Notes: generated by a model not told the origin, from the letters alone. A stretch of 64,000 bases of DNA from Odobenus rosmarus divergens (GCF_000321225.1 NW_004450402.1:988043-1052042), one strand, 5' to 3'. Positions 24,920 through 36,454 are shown, counted from the stretch's first letter. Program-made: numbers and translations.

Positions 24920-26070
24920 CCTGATCTACTGGAGGTAAGAAAGAATATTTGGAGTAAGTTTCATTTTTCCACTGACTGTCATAAAGAATTAAAAGTCTGG
25001 ACATATGTTTTTGAGGTTGTAAAATCCTATAGATATAACACTTATGAGTCTGCCAAAATGAACAGTGTACAAAGCAAATCCAAAGAAGGTGCTGACCATG
25101 CTCTTTCTATTCTTGTTTATAATTTATGAGTATATTTCTTTCTGGTTAAAGCTCTAGATTACAGCCTTATAACCTGTCAGTTCTATTTCTCTTTCAAAAC
25201 CTCAAACATCACAACACAGGAATAAAGCCTAGTGAATAAAGAACATTTTAAAATGGCACCCAGATGCCACAAACTGCTATACTCACTATACATTATGAGA
25301 TATGTCACCATATTTAAACATAGTTCAATCTCAAGTGAGATTAGAACAATAAAGACAGATGACCACATTCATAGGGGTGGCTATAAAATAAAAAAAAGAT
25401 TTATGCTTAATAATTTTGATATAATATAAAGACAAATATAATATTGCATACTATAAATATATATTTCAATATGTGTATAATATATGAATATATAACAACA
25501 GATACTAATGAAAAGTCAGTTTACAATTATTTTACTAGGAATAATTTCAAATAATTTCCAGCAATTCTAAGCAGCTTGCATTGTTTTCCTAGATATGACA
25601 GTGTACTGACTTGCACTGCTTATTCAATATATCTCATTAATAAAAGGACCTGCATGGGCAGATACAGAGTAAAATCAACAGCTCCACAAAGATTCAAGTT
25701 CAGGACTTTTGCCAAGGGCTCTATGTTATGATGACCAGTTAAGTTAATCAGGCAGGAAACTGAATTTCAAAAGAATCTCCTTTACATCTTCCCATAGTAT
25801 TTTTTACTTGATTTTCAGGCAAATGTATAAGCTAGAAACTATTCCCTTAAACACACCCATGAGATATCCCTTTAAATCAATGCAGGAAATGGAGAGTTAC
25901 CAACGCTATCTTGTCTGATTACATTCAATTTCATAAACTTTAAATATTTACTAGTTCATTTAATTACATCATTCTAAACAAATGACATCTTTAAATACAG
26001 GATAGGAAATTTCTATATAGTTTGATACTTTGAATGTAGTTAAACATACCTTTCGAATATATTACTTTCC
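24920..26070. other. AT-rich sequence, no feature recognised
   Basis: Includes an AT-only stretch around 25430-25500. No SINE, L1 or gene seen. Confidence 0.5.
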
Positions 26071-26085
26071 GAGAGAGGTAATTTT

Positions 26086-26279
26086 TTTAAAAGATTTTAC
26101 TTTTTTATTTGACAGAGAGACACAGCTAGAGCAGGAACACAAGCAGGAGGAGTGGGAGAGGGAGAATCCGGCTTCCTGCAGAACAGGGAGCCTGATGCGG
26201 GGCTCGATCCCACAGGATCCTGGGATCATGACCTGAGCCAAAGGCAGACGCCTAATGACTGAGCCACCCAGGCGTCCCA
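26086..26279 (-). mobile_element. SINEC copy
   Basis: Complete minus-strand SINE. Perfect 14-bp duplication 'agagaggtaatttt' at 26072 and 26280. Confidence 0.95.
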
Positions 26280-26492
26280 AGAGAGGTAATTTTATTGAGT
26301 ATTAACACAAATTAAAATCTGTGACTGTTGGTGGTTACAAAAAATAATCACATTCTGATGTTTCTTGAATTATCTAGCATGACTCAATAAAGTAATAGAC
26401 CAATGTATTAACCAATGTAGCTACTTACAACTAACCTATGTAGGTAATTAAAACCCTTATTTCTATCATTGTTTTGGGGTATAGACATAGTT

Positions 26493-26495
<3 letters not shown>

Positions 26496-26531
<36 letters not shown>

Positions 26532-26711
26532 TTTTTTAAGATTTTATTTATTCATTTGATAGAGAACACAAGCAGGGGGAGCAGCAGAGGGAGAAGGTGA
26601 AGCAAGCTCCGGCTGAGCATGGAGCCCGATGCAGGGCTCGATCCCAGGACCCTGGGATCATTACCTGAGCCAAAGGCAGATGCTTAACCGACTGAGTCAC
26701 CCAGCCTCCCC
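26496..26711 (-). mobile_element. SINEC copy with expanded (TTTA)n tail
   Basis: Minus-strand SINE whose tail has grown to about ten TTTA units (26492-26534). Imperfect duplication 'acatagtttta' / 'gcatagttata' at 26485 and 26713. Confidence 0.92.
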
Positions 26712-26939
26712 GGCATAGTTATATTTAAATCAAATTTTAAATAACATATAAAAATATAAAAGATAGATATTACCTATTTGATCAAGTGAACACAAGGATG
26801 GACTGACATACTACAAAAGGGACAACCAAGAGAGATCAGCAGAAAATTAAAAATATGTAGTTCCCAACTTTATATTCAGCTATTTTCAATAAAATAAGGC
26901 AACTTCAGTAGAAGTCATTTTGAAGAACAATAGGGAAAT

Positions 26940-27480
26940 AAATGTTACCAAGGCTGTTGTCCTAAGGCCCCCATCCCTTCCCTGACCTCAGAGAAACTTC
27001 CTATGCTGGCTTCAGTTGTAAATAAACCATACAAAGAGAAAGAAGAGATAAACAGAGAACCAGCTGCAATTGGATCAGCCTGCAATATCCTGCCCAAACT
27101 AACCTTCAGTACCCTAGCCTCATTATACCCTGATTAACACACTAAATTCTCCACCCTGCCACACTATGTGGCTTTGAACCACTCTGACCCAGAAGAAAAG
27201 GTGGAGCCCAGATTGTGTAAAGGAGCCTGACCCTTTCCAGGAAAGCTCATGCATAATCCTCCCCTTTATTATCCAGACAGCATAAAACTACCCCAAACAC
27301 ACCCAAACAAGAAGTTGATTCATGAACTTGGTTCCTGCATCTCCATTCTTTGACAGTTGAATAAAGCTTGGGCTGTCAAACACTCAGTTTAGGTTTCATT
27401 ATTTGTCTTTGTGACACCAAAGGAAGGAAGGACTCTCAAGGAGAAACAAGGAATCTCACCAGGGCTCCCAACCCCTTTTG
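26940..27480 (+). mobile_element. LTR-like element, probable solo LTR
   Basis: About 500 bp, less AT-rich than its surroundings, with a TATA-like 'cataaaact' near 27281 and a poly(A) signal AATAAA at 27360, followed by a short GT/T-rich stretch. That order is typical of the U3-R-U5 layout of an endogenous retrovirus LTR. No retroviral gene flanks it. I could not fix the ends or a 4-6 bp target duplication, and I do not know the family. Confidence 0.5.
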
Positions 27481-27484
27481 TGAA

Positions 27485-27990
27485 AGGGAAAATAATCAGT
27501 AACAGAAGCATGTGTAACCTTTGATTATTGATTTAGGGATATGTAAATAAACAAGACTATTAGTAAAACCACAAGTCTTCCATGCATAACATGGGTGTTG
27601 AGCAAAACAAGATTTGCTTTGGTTTGAAATGATTTTTTTAAAAAACAATAAAAATGAAATCTGCTTGAAATCAGATGCTTAAAGTTAATAAAAAATGTTG
27701 CACATAAAGAGGACATACAAATTATTTAAACAAAGGAAAAATATACTGAAAAAGATAATGGAGTTTTCTTTCTCTGTAAAGCTTTGGGAATTTAACTATT
27801 GGACATTTATACCAGCTCATGGCGTCATTCAAGCTCTCCCTCAAAAAATTTATATAACAAATATATTTATTCCATACCCAAGGCAGTTTCAAAATATATG
27901 AGTGCTTAAAAATCAATTATACATTGTAATTTTATAAATGATGACTTCTCTCATGAAAGTCGGAATATCAAGATGCTTGAAATTTTAAAA
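27485..27990. other. No feature recognised
   Basis: AT-rich, short overlapping frames only. Confidence 0.5.
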
Positions 27991-27994
27991 AATT

Positions 27995-28190
27995 TGGTTT
28001 GAATACCCACTTGCCACTTGGTACCCATATGACTTGGTGTCAGTCAGGCACTACTCTGAATCTGTTTCTAGGTGTCTAATATACATAATTTCTTCCAACT
28101 TACTCCAATGATTACATGAAATGAGATCCATAAGGCACTTGGTGTGGTGATTGGTACTAAGCAGTCCTCAATAGAAAGTTTTGGCTGGTT
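27995..28190 (+). mobile_element. MIR fragment
   Basis: 'aatacccacttgccactt', 'atttcttccaacttactcc', 'tacatgaaatgag' and 'aggcacttggtgtggtg' run in MIR order. Confidence 0.6.
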
Positions 28191-28398
28191 ACCATCTGTG
28201 GCAATCATTTCTCACAAATATTACTGCATGAGATATTTCATGATTTATTTTCATTATATTGTCCTCTTTTTTGATTTCTATGTTTAGTCCAAATTTACTT
28301 CAAAATAAATGCTAGTTGTAAGGGTTTTAAAATGAGAAAACTTTTCAAGAGAAAACAGCATAACGATTTGTAACATTCTCAAAGATGTACTGGATCTT

Positions 28399-28470
28399 TA
28401 TGAGTTCATAGCTACAATGAACTCATATTCATTGAGTTCAATGAATATGAACTCATATTCAATGATGTTG
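28399..28470. repeat. Palindromic cluster of 'atgaactcatattca' words
   Basis: Contains the perfect inverted pair 'catattcattg' / 'caatgaatatg' with a 4-base loop and two direct copies of 'atgaactcatattca'. A further 'atgagttcat' to the left is the complement of 'atgaactcat'. Confidence 0.8.
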
Positions 28471-29079
28471 AATCAGTCCATGGGCCAAGAGTCAGTATTC
28501 TCCAATCCATGCTCTAAAATTCCTGAGTAATCCTTTGTGGTGGTGGCAGAGGGATCCAAATCAATCCATTTTCTGAATTTAATAATCTGAGAGCCACAGA
28601 AAATCAAACCTGGTTTATTGCAGACCAGCAAATCCTAACCTCTGAAGAAACACAAAAGTTACCCATTGTGATTGTCTTGTTAACATCTTTTCTGTTACTA
28701 CTTTCTACATAATTCAGTCACCATTTCCCCAGGGATGAGGGTGTCACAAACACAGTCACTTTCATAAAGCAACATGTCTCTTCCTCACTAATTACTGATT
28801 TTCCTTGCTAGTCTCACACTATATACCAAAGTGTAATGAGTGTTGTGGGATCATTTCCAATTAACATGAACCTCTATCCTCTGAAAATCAGAGTTTTATT
28901 TTTTTATCTAGTTGGCATTCCCCTAAATAGGAAGTACTCCTAATTGAGTCATTTACTTGTCTTTTCTAAGTTTATCTTAGGCAACTGTGAATTTATGAAA
29001 CAGCAAAGAAACCCACACCTTCTCACTGCAGAAAACAAAAAGATCTCTAGCTTTCTTCAAATTGCACTGAGGTGCTGGT
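28471..29079. other. No feature recognised
   Basis: No gene or clear repeat. Confidence 0.5.
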
Positions 29080-29380
29080 AAAATTGCTAAGAAATGGACA
29101 ATCATATACTTTGCTGGTGGGAGCCTAAACATATTTATACCCTTTCACACATTAAATCTACTTTTAATAATTTATTCTAAAATATAACATAAAATGCTGA
29201 CAAAACTTTTTGTCCAATATTTTTTGTTAAAATATTATTTGTAACAATGACAAATTAAATATAGCCTAAATATTCAATAATAAAGTTATGGTTAGGTTAC
29301 ATTGTGTATACATACAGTAATACATGATAATACACCAAATATTTAGAAATATATCTTTAAAAGATTTTAAAAATTATTTG
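29080..29380 (+). mobile_element. Possible old L1M 3' fragment
   Basis: 'tttgctggtgggagcctaaa' and 'taaatattcaataataaagt' resemble the 3' end of ORF2 in old L1M elements. Strongly diverged. Confidence 0.45.
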
Positions 29381-29389
29381 AGTGGGAGG

Positions 29390-29640
29390 TAATATAATGT
29401 AATTTAAATGGCAGCTCCACATTTAGGTTCTGGAGTGGGATTCTAATCCCAATTAACCACAGGTTAGTTCAGTGATGTTGGGTGGGTAGGTTACTTCTCT
29501 GTACCTCCAATTCCTTTTTTGTTAAATGAGGACAATAATATGGTCCACTTCTTCAGGCTGTTGTGAGTAATGAATACAATATTGCATATAAAGTGATTAC
29601 AGCATTTCTGACATAGCTATCACTCAATAATATTAGCTCT
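29390..29640 (+). mobile_element. MIR, nearly complete
   Basis: Follows the MIR consensus along its length: 'ttctggagtgggattctaat', 'gggtaggttacttctctgta', 'aaatgaggacaataatatgg', 'gttgtgagtaatgaa', 'atcactcaataatattagc'. Confidence 0.8.
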
Positions 29641-29644
29641 TATT

Positions 29645-30985
29645 GCTGTTTGCATAAAATTAGCATATCTAAATCTATGTGTGAAATGAAAAATACTTTG
29701 AAACTGGACTTTTATGAATTGCACTAATATGTTAAAAATAGTAAGGTTTTTGTTCTGCTTCGATATGACTTTTGCTAGATTTTCAATATTTTTCTAAATT
29801 TATTGTTATTTTACTGAGAAAAAATACATTAATTTTTAATTATGATTTAAGATTAAATAAAAAAATAAATGAGAATTTTTTTGTGGACAACCTCTACTTT
29901 TAAATCAGCAACTCTGTGTCATCAGGAAAATATCAATTGTATTGTACAATCATAAATTAGAGCTATAGGTCATATCAATCATAATTTGTTAGATGCTAGT
30001 ATACTTCCAAGAGAAATGATAGAGCTGCAGTTTAATATTCTCATATCTTCTCTATTAATTTGATTGATCTCGCTCCTCTTTCTCTCTCTCAACTAAAAAT
30101 GTATAATGTCTATACGCTAGTCATATAATATTCTACTTGCCATTATTCAAAGACTACATTTCAAAACTAATCAGCATAAATGGAAGAGGAATTCAAGTAT
30201 GAAATGACTTGTTACATTGAATACATCTATATTATAACATGCCCTTTGCTGTTCCATTTGTCAGTGAATTTCTTCTTTCTTGGTCACTTTATTTCTATTT
30301 CTAGTGTCATTTTCAAGAGTCTTAATCTTAGCTGTATCTAGGGTTTCCAGCTTAATTGGACCACAGCAAGACTGTTCACTACCATTACCCTAGCCAATGT
30401 CAATAAGTAATCATAATTTCAGCATCAGTGGCAACTTTAATAGGCTTGAGCAAAAAAAAAAAGGTTTATAATAGTACTTAATTTTCAGAATGCTGAGTTG
30501 TAAAAAGTAGTTTCACAAAAAGAAACAATATTACATATTATATATAGTAGGATATTTTATTTTAATCCTTGCTCATTTTATGTGGTATTAACAGGGTTTA
30601 ACTGATGTAATGATTTTCAATTGTACCCTGAAACACATACACACACATACCAAAACATAATTCCACTAAGAATTTAAATTAGTGTTAAGTCCTAAAATCC
30701 TAGAAATGATACTGATGTTGGTAAAGCTTGCCCAGTAATCATGAGACATTCACTTTCATAGGCCTGCAGTCTCTTGAAGTAAACTATAACTCCTAATACA
30801 CTAAATAGCACTCTACTCACGTGATAGAACATCTTTCAAGATTGAGGATTATCTATTTTGATAAATAAGAAAAAGAGCTCACTCTTTTATATACCTATTT
30901 CCCAATGTGGACCTATTTTGACATGAATTCAGTCAATCTGATTTCTATTTCAAAAGATCCTTGTTTCTCTCTCTCTTTTTCTCTT
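29645..30985. other. AT-rich sequence, no feature recognised
   Basis: No SINE, L1 or gene recognised. Confidence 0.5.
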
Positions 30986-30987
30986 TT

Positions 30988-31572
30988 CAGAAAGGGGGGA
31001 GGGGCAGAGGGAGAGGAAGAGAGAATCTTAAGATTAAGAGAATCTTTTTTATTTTATTTTATTTTATTTTATTTTAATTTAATTTTATTTTATTTTATTA
31101 TGTTATTTTAGTCACCATACAGTACATCATTAGTTTTTGATGTGTTTTGTAGTGTTCCATGATTCATTGTTTTCATATAACACCCAGTGCTCCATGCAAT
31201 ATGTGCCCTCCTTAATACCCATCACCAGGCTAACCCATCTCCCCACCCCCACCCCCTCTAAAACCCTCAGTTTGTTTCTGGGAGTCCGTAGTCTCTCATG
31301 GTTCATCTCCCCCTCTGATTTCCACCCCCCTTCATTTTTCCCCTTCCTTCTCCTAATGTCCTCCATGCTATGCTAAGTGAAATAAGTCAAGCAGAGAAAG
31401 TCAATTATCATATGGTTTCACTTATTTGTGGAACATAAGGAATAGCATGGAGGACATTAGGAGAAGCTTAAGAGAATCTTAACCAAGGCAGAGCTCAATC
31501 TCATGACTCTAAGATCGTGACCTGAGCTGAAATCAGAGTCGATGCTTAACCAAGTGAGCCACCCAGGTGCAC
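30988..31572 (-). mobile_element. Older SINEC copy, split by an L1
   Basis: The GA-rich body lies at 30988-31046 and the tRNA-derived head at 31481-31572 ('gagccacccaggtgc'). The two halves are parted by the L1 at 31047-31467. Confidence 0.8.
31047..31467 (-). mobile_element. Short L1 3' end with 5' inversion
   Basis: 31047-31371 is antisense L1 3' UTR starting with a (TTTTA)n tail. From about 31368 to 31467 the sequence turns into sense L1 just upstream of the 3' UTR. The overlap makes a perfect 25-bp inverted repeat (31347-31371 and 31442-31466). Perfect 13-bp duplication 'ttaagagaatctt' at 31034 and 31468. This is a twin-priming product. Confidence 0.92.
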
Positions 31573-31655
31573 CTATTACTCTTTTGCGTGTGACTACCAT
31601 CATTGTTGAAGTGAATTCTTGGCATACTGTGGGATAGAAAGGGGGAATAATTTCT

Positions 31656-31857
31656 TTTTTTTTTTTCTTATTTATTCATTCGAGACACAGAGATACAGAG
31701 AGAGAGAGCATGAGCAGGGGGAGAAGCAGAGGGAGGGGGAGAAGCAGACTCCCCGCGGAGCAGGGAGTCCGATGCGGGGCTCGATCCCAGGAGCCTGGGA
31801 TCATGACCTGAGCCGAAGGCAGACACTTAACTATCGAGCCACCCAGGTGCCCCAAGA
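31656..31857 (-). mobile_element. SINEC copy
   Basis: Complete minus-strand SINE. Perfect 13-bp duplication 'gggaataatttct' at 31643 and 31858. Confidence 0.95.
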
Positions 31858-31870
31858 GGGAATAATTTCT

Positions 31871-32555
31871 AAGAAACCAGCAATAATGACACTGACAGAA
31901 GACAGCTACAGAATAAAACCAAGCAAAAAGTAAAGGCAGATCTGGGGTAATGAATTAGAATTTAGGGAGTATCTGGAAGTCCAAGTCTACAGAGAGCATG
32001 GACCCTAAAACTGGTGAATTCAAAAGAGGAGCACTGCACATAGGAGTTGTACTTTGGTAAAGCAGCTTTCCAGAAGGCAGGAGATGCCAGGCTAGATGGC
32101 AAGCAGAATACAGTAGGCTATGGGAACATTCAGAAAATAAAAATTTTCAAGTTTAAATAATAACAAAGTCAAAAAATGCTAATGGTACTCTAAATAGCAG
32201 CAGGACTGAGAAGGTAGGGTGATAATGTCAGAAACTAACACTGGAAATCTTATGTTTACAGGATAAAAACTCAGGAAGTAATCCATTGTGGGTACTATCA
32301 AGCAAGAATAACTTGCTTCTTAGGAAGCTTTTAACCCAACCAATGATTTTCTAAAATAGTATCTGCTTAAGAATTAATCTCTGTTTAGACAATTGATGGT
32401 CTAAAGGAAAAAGGAAAAATTAAAACAAATAAAATAATAAAAAATAAAGATAAAAGTAAAAATTAAACATTAAATATAATTCTAAAAAATTTATACTAAG
32501 TCCAGTGAGACTGTGATCCACATGTGTATTATCAAAAAATATGATCTTCCCCAAG
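31871..32555. other. No feature recognised
   Basis: A-rich sequence, no gene or clear repeat. Confidence 0.5.
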
Positions 32556-32559
32556 GCAA

Positions 32560-32755
32560 ACATTCATGAAATCAAATCATTGCTAGACCACTGGCTGTCA
32601 GGGTGACCATGGGAACATCATTTCACTGGAACTCAGTTTTCTGATCGCCAAATGAGGATAAGAATTCCTACCTTATATGTTATTGGATGACTGGAGATAC
32701 TATGTACAGTACTTGGTACATGAAAGATGCTTCTTAAATATTAGTTATTAATATT
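32560..32755 (+). mobile_element. MIR fragment
   Basis: 'tgctagaccactggctgtca', 'aactcagttttctgatc', 'aaatgaggataagaattcct' and 'acagtacttggtacatgaa' follow MIR order. Confidence 0.75.
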
Positions 32756-32918
32756 AAATCAAAATTAACCTAAATAAGCTGTAACATGTTTTATAAAAAT
32801 TATTAAATTTTACTTTTTATTTAATTTTAGGCTTCTTATGATGATACATCATAGGGATTTGATTATTTTTTTATTCTATATATGAATTGCCAATTGTTTT
32901 TATATTTCTCAAAAAGCT

Positions 32919-33106
32919 AGGGATGCCTGGGTGGCTTAGTCAGTTAAGCATCTGCCTCTGGCTCAGTTAAGCATCTGCCTCTGGCCTGGGATCAAGACCC
33001 GCATTAGGCTCCCTTCTCAGCGGAGAATCTGCTTCTCCCTTGGCCTGCTGCTCCCCCTGCTTCTGCTCTCTCTCTGTCTCTGACAAATAAATAAAAATCT
33101 TAAAAA
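32919..33106 (+). mobile_element. SINEC copy with duplicated A-box segment
   Basis: The 23-base segment 32941-32963 is repeated directly at 32964-32986 with one difference in the last base. The repeat replaces the usual 'gtcatgatcccagggtc' part of the SINE. Short duplication 'aaaaagct' flanks the element. Confidence 0.92.
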
Positions 33107-33286
33107 AAAAAGCTCATATTTCTCTAGTGACCTTTAAATCCACTTCTTCCACAAATGAACTTTTCTCTATACAGGTTTGTTTCTTAGTAATACATTTTAT
33201 TCCACTGATCAATTTGTTTATTCTTGTGTCAATATCACAGTATCTTAATTTCTTCCACTTTAATAAAACTTAAAATATAACAGAAG

Positions 33287-33400
33287 AGGTTGCCTGGCTG
33301 GCTCGGTTGGTAGAGCATGGGACCCTTGATCTCAGGGTTGTAAGTTTGAGCCCCATGTTGAGTGTAGAGATTACTTAAAAATTAAAGAAAAAAAGAAAAA
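33287..33400 (+). mobile_element. Older tRNA-type SINE (SINEC b/c-like)
   Basis: Reads 'gcctggctggctcggttgg', 'gatctcagggttgtaagttt' and 'gtgtagagattactt', then an A-rich tail. Same subfamily as 21746-21857. Confidence 0.85.
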
Positions 33401-33520
33401 GCAGAAAAAAAACAAAATTCTTACCCTTGGTACTTTAATTTTTTTCTAAGATAAATTTGGCTATTCTGTTTTATTTTGTGTTCATCTTTTAATTAGTTAG
33501 TTTTGCATGTTTAATAAACC

Positions 33521-33731
33521 ATGGTTTTCAACCAAGCATTATTTTGTACTCCAGGGACATTTGGCAAAATCTGAAGCCATTCTTGGTTGCTACTACTTGA
33601 AGGTTACTACTGGCACCTAGAGGGTAAATTCCAGAGATACTGGTAAACATCTTACAAAACACGGGACGGCTCCAGATGACAAAGAACTACCTGGCCTCAA
33701 ACATCAGCAGTGCTGAGTTTGAGAAACCCTA
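33521..33731 (+). mobile_element. MER5A-like hAT-Charlie DNA transposon
   Basis: Nearly complete: starts 'ggttttcaacc', has 'gggacatttggcaaaatctg' and 'ctactggcacctagagggta', and ends 'gtttgagaaacc'. The ends are imperfect inverted repeats, as expected. Confidence 0.8.
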
Positions 33732-33784
33732 TGTAATGGAATTGGTGGCCCTTAGTTTGTGCTCACTTAGCACCTAGAATTTCT

Positions 33785-33984
33785 TTCTTTAAAAAAAAAT
33801 ATATATTTTATTTATTTGAGAGAGAGAGAGCACGCACAAGCAGGGTGTAAGGGGCAGAGGGAGAGGGAGAAGCAGACTTCCCACTGAGCAGGAAGCCCGA
33901 CTTGGGGAGCTAGATCCCAGGACCCCGAGATCATGACCTAAGCTGAAGGCAGACGCTTAACATACTGAGCCACCCAGTTGCCCC
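33785..33984 (-). mobile_element. SINEC copy
   Basis: Minus-strand SINE. 16-bp duplication with one difference, 'agcacctagaatttct' / 'agcacctagtatttct', at 33769 and 33985. Confidence 0.95.
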
Positions 33985-34024
33985 AGCACCTAGTATTTCT
34001 GAATTATATTTATCATACTTGTTT

Positions 34025-34261
34025 TTTCTCTCATCAAGGGCTTAGAGAAAAAGAGAGCATGAGAGCAAGAGAGCAAGATGGAAGCCAGAATATTTTTGGG
34101 TCTCTAAAGTAACACCCCATCACTTATACCATTTTCTCTTTTTTGGAATCAAGTTACAAGTCTCAGCTCATACAGAGCTGAGTGAGAAGGGGATTACATA
34201 AGACTGTGAATACCAGCAAGTTAAGATCACTGGGTGCTATTTTATATATTGTCTGCCACAG
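34025..34261 (-). mobile_element. MaLR (MLT1-type) LTR fragment
   Basis: Same order of words as the LTR at 35.4-35.7 kb ('acaccccatcacttatacc', 'aaggggattacataagac'), ending at 34261 where the minus strand begins 'tgtggcagac', a plausible LTR 5' end. Probably the 3' LTR of the same MaLR element. Confidence 0.55.
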
Positions 34262-34981
34262 TCCTCTCTCTCTCTGTCCTCAAATGATTCAATCCCTCCC
34301 TCATACAAAATATACTCACTCTCCTTAAATCCCCTAAATCTCATCCTATTACATATAGCATCAGCTGAAAGTCCAGAATCTCATCATCTAAATCAGATTC
34401 AAGCCCTCACGTGTAACCAGGCACATCCATACCACACCACTGGGAGAAGACACATGGAAGCTTCTACATGGTTTCTCTTGGATCCTGCCATTTCTTTGCT
34501 CCTATGCTTTTTCTCTTTGCTGATTTTCATCTGTCTCCTTTCACTGAAATAAACTGTAACTATGAGTATATGTTCCTGAGTCATGTGAGCCCTTTTAGTA
34601 AATCATAAAACCTGAGGTTAGTCTTCAGAACTTTCAACACGCACCCTCAACATTTGCTTGCCAACCTCCTTAGCTGTATCACCCAATTCATTAGGCAGAT
34701 TCTATTTTCCATATTTTTGAAGTAGATATTGTTGCTAAGCTTTTGCTACTCCATAAAAAGTATGTCCATTCCTCCATTTTTTAATAACATTTTCCTCATT
34801 TCCTTTGAGTCCTCCTTGCAAAGGTTCTCAAGGTCCAAATTTTTACTGTCTTTCAGTAAGACAATTTAGTATTTCTCTAACACTACCCTGAAACTCTTTC
34901 CAGCCTTTACTCACTACCAGCTTCTTAAGTCACCCCACCTATTTAGGTATTTGTTAGAGTATCAGTCTACTCCCAGTACCA
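34262..34981 (-). mobile_element. Probable MaLR internal region
   Basis: Lies between two related LTR pieces. Its right end ('tatttaggtatttgttagag', 'tactcccagtaccaga') resembles the internal sequence next to MaLR LTRs in antisense. MaLR internal regions are usually non-coding, and none of the frames here looks like a protein. Confidence 0.45.
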
Positions 34982-35690
34982 GAAACTATATTACTTATCT
35001 ATATAAATTTCTCCAAAACTTAATGGTTTAAAACAAACTTTTTTTCTTTCTTTCTTTTTCTTTTTTTCCCGTTCTTTCTTTCTTTTCTTTCTTCTTTCTT
35101 TCTTTTTCTTTCTTCCTCCCTTTCTTTCTCTCTTTTTCTTTCATCACATAGTTTCTGTGGGTTGGAATCCAGGCATAGCTTAGCAAAGGTATCTGGCTCA
35201 GGGTTACTTACAAGGTTACAATCTAGGTGTTGGCTGGAGCTTCAGGCTTCTTTAGGCTTGACTTGTGTACAGAATATGCTTCTAAGGTCACCTACATGGT
35301 TACTGGCAAGCCTCAGATCCTCACTGGCTATTGGCCAGAAACATCAGTTCCTTACTATGCAGTCCTCTCCAGAGGGCTATTCAAATATGATATCTGGCTT
35401 CTCCCAGAATGAAGCCTGATAGAGCAAGGAAAAGTGAGGAAGAAAAAGTGAGAGAAAAGGGGAAAGAAGAAAGAGAGAGGGAGCGAGAGAAATGGGAAGA
35501 AAGAGACAGCAAGATAAAAGCTAGTGTCATTTTGTAACCTAACCTTAGAAGTGACATCTCTTCACATTTGCTGTACTCTATTCATGAGAAAGAAATCATT
35601 AGGCTCAGCCCACACTCAATGAATGAATTACATGAAGCTGTGTATATCAGGAGGTGTAGATCAATGGGGCCATCTACCATGTCTAACGAG
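34982..35690 (-). mobile_element. MaLR (MLT1-type) LTR with pyrimidine repeat
   Basis: Antisense of an MLT1-like LTR: 'aaaacttaatggtttaaaac' at the left, then 'tctggctcagggttac', then 'gtaacctaaccttagaagtg' and 'agcccacactcaatgaatg'. A TTTC repeat has expanded inside it. Frames at 35162-35419 are incidental. Confidence 0.65.
35041..35143 (+). repeat. (TTTC)n pyrimidine tract
   Basis: About 100 bases of T and C with TTTC and TTTTC units and very few purines. Confidence 0.95.
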
Positions 35691-35849
35691 ACCAGGAAAA
35701 GTGAGAAGAGACATAATCGTCAATATCAGGAATGAGAAACTACCATATCTATAGATATAAAATGATATTAAGATAATATTATGAAAAAAATTATGCCAAT
35801 ACATTTAACAACAAATTCCTTGAAAGGCACAAACTACCAACGTTCTCTG

Positions 35850-36446
35850 TACTGGCTTTCTATTATTGCATAACAAATTACCACAAATTTATTTACTTAT
35901 CATTTATTAGCTCATAGTCCTCTAGGTCAGAAATCTAGGCAGGCTTAGCGAGGTTCTCACAAAGCCAAAAATCAAAGTTTTGACTTGGCTGAGCTCTTAA
36001 ATGGAGATTCTGGGAAAGAATCTACTTTTTCTAGTTTGCTGTTGGCATAATATAGTTTCCTGCAGTTGTACGACTGAGGCTACCATTTTCTTTCTGGCTG
36101 TCAGCTTCTCTAGATTGCTTTCTGGTCCTTGGAAATGGCCCCCTGCATCTTTGACTCAGCAGTGGCACTTTGAATACTATTCATGTTTTATTTAATCTCT
36201 CTGATTTTTTTTTCCTTCTACTGCCAGCTGGAGAAACTTTCTGCCTTTAAAAAGTTATGTGGTTAGTGTAGGTCTACCCTCTCTTTTAATTGACTCAAAG
36301 TCTTAAGTAACCTTAATTAAGTAACCTTAATTACATCTGCAAACTGTTTCGCCACATAACAGAACATAATCACAGGCATGATATCATATTCACAGTCCCA
36401 GGTATTCATATGGGATGGGGTGGGCATTTTAAAATTCTGTCTATCA
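35850..36446 (-). mobile_element. MaLR (MLT1-type) LTR
   Basis: 'attgcataacaaattaccac' at the left, 'tagctcatagtcctctaggt' next, and 'catatgggatggggtgggc' near the right end. These are the antisense hallmarks of MLT1 LTRs. A separate element from the one at 34-35.7 kb, or a rearranged part of it. Confidence 0.65.
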
Positions 36447-36454
36447 TGCAAATT

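Noticed and set aside
24678..25004. 108-residue Phe/Ser-rich frame on the minus strand
   Set aside because: It is the translation of the GAAA/AAG purine repeat and has no protein character.
26492..26534. Regular TTTA units as a possible CRISPR-like or tandem array
   Set aside because: It is the expanded tail of a SINE, and CRISPR arrays do not occur in mammalian genomes.
26940..27480. Intact endogenous retrovirus
   Set aside because: Only an LTR-like unit is seen. No gag, pol or env remnants adjoin it or the similar unit at 38626-39230.
35162..35419. 85-codon frame as a possible gene
   Set aside because: It lies fully inside an MLT1-type LTR and has no recognisable domain.
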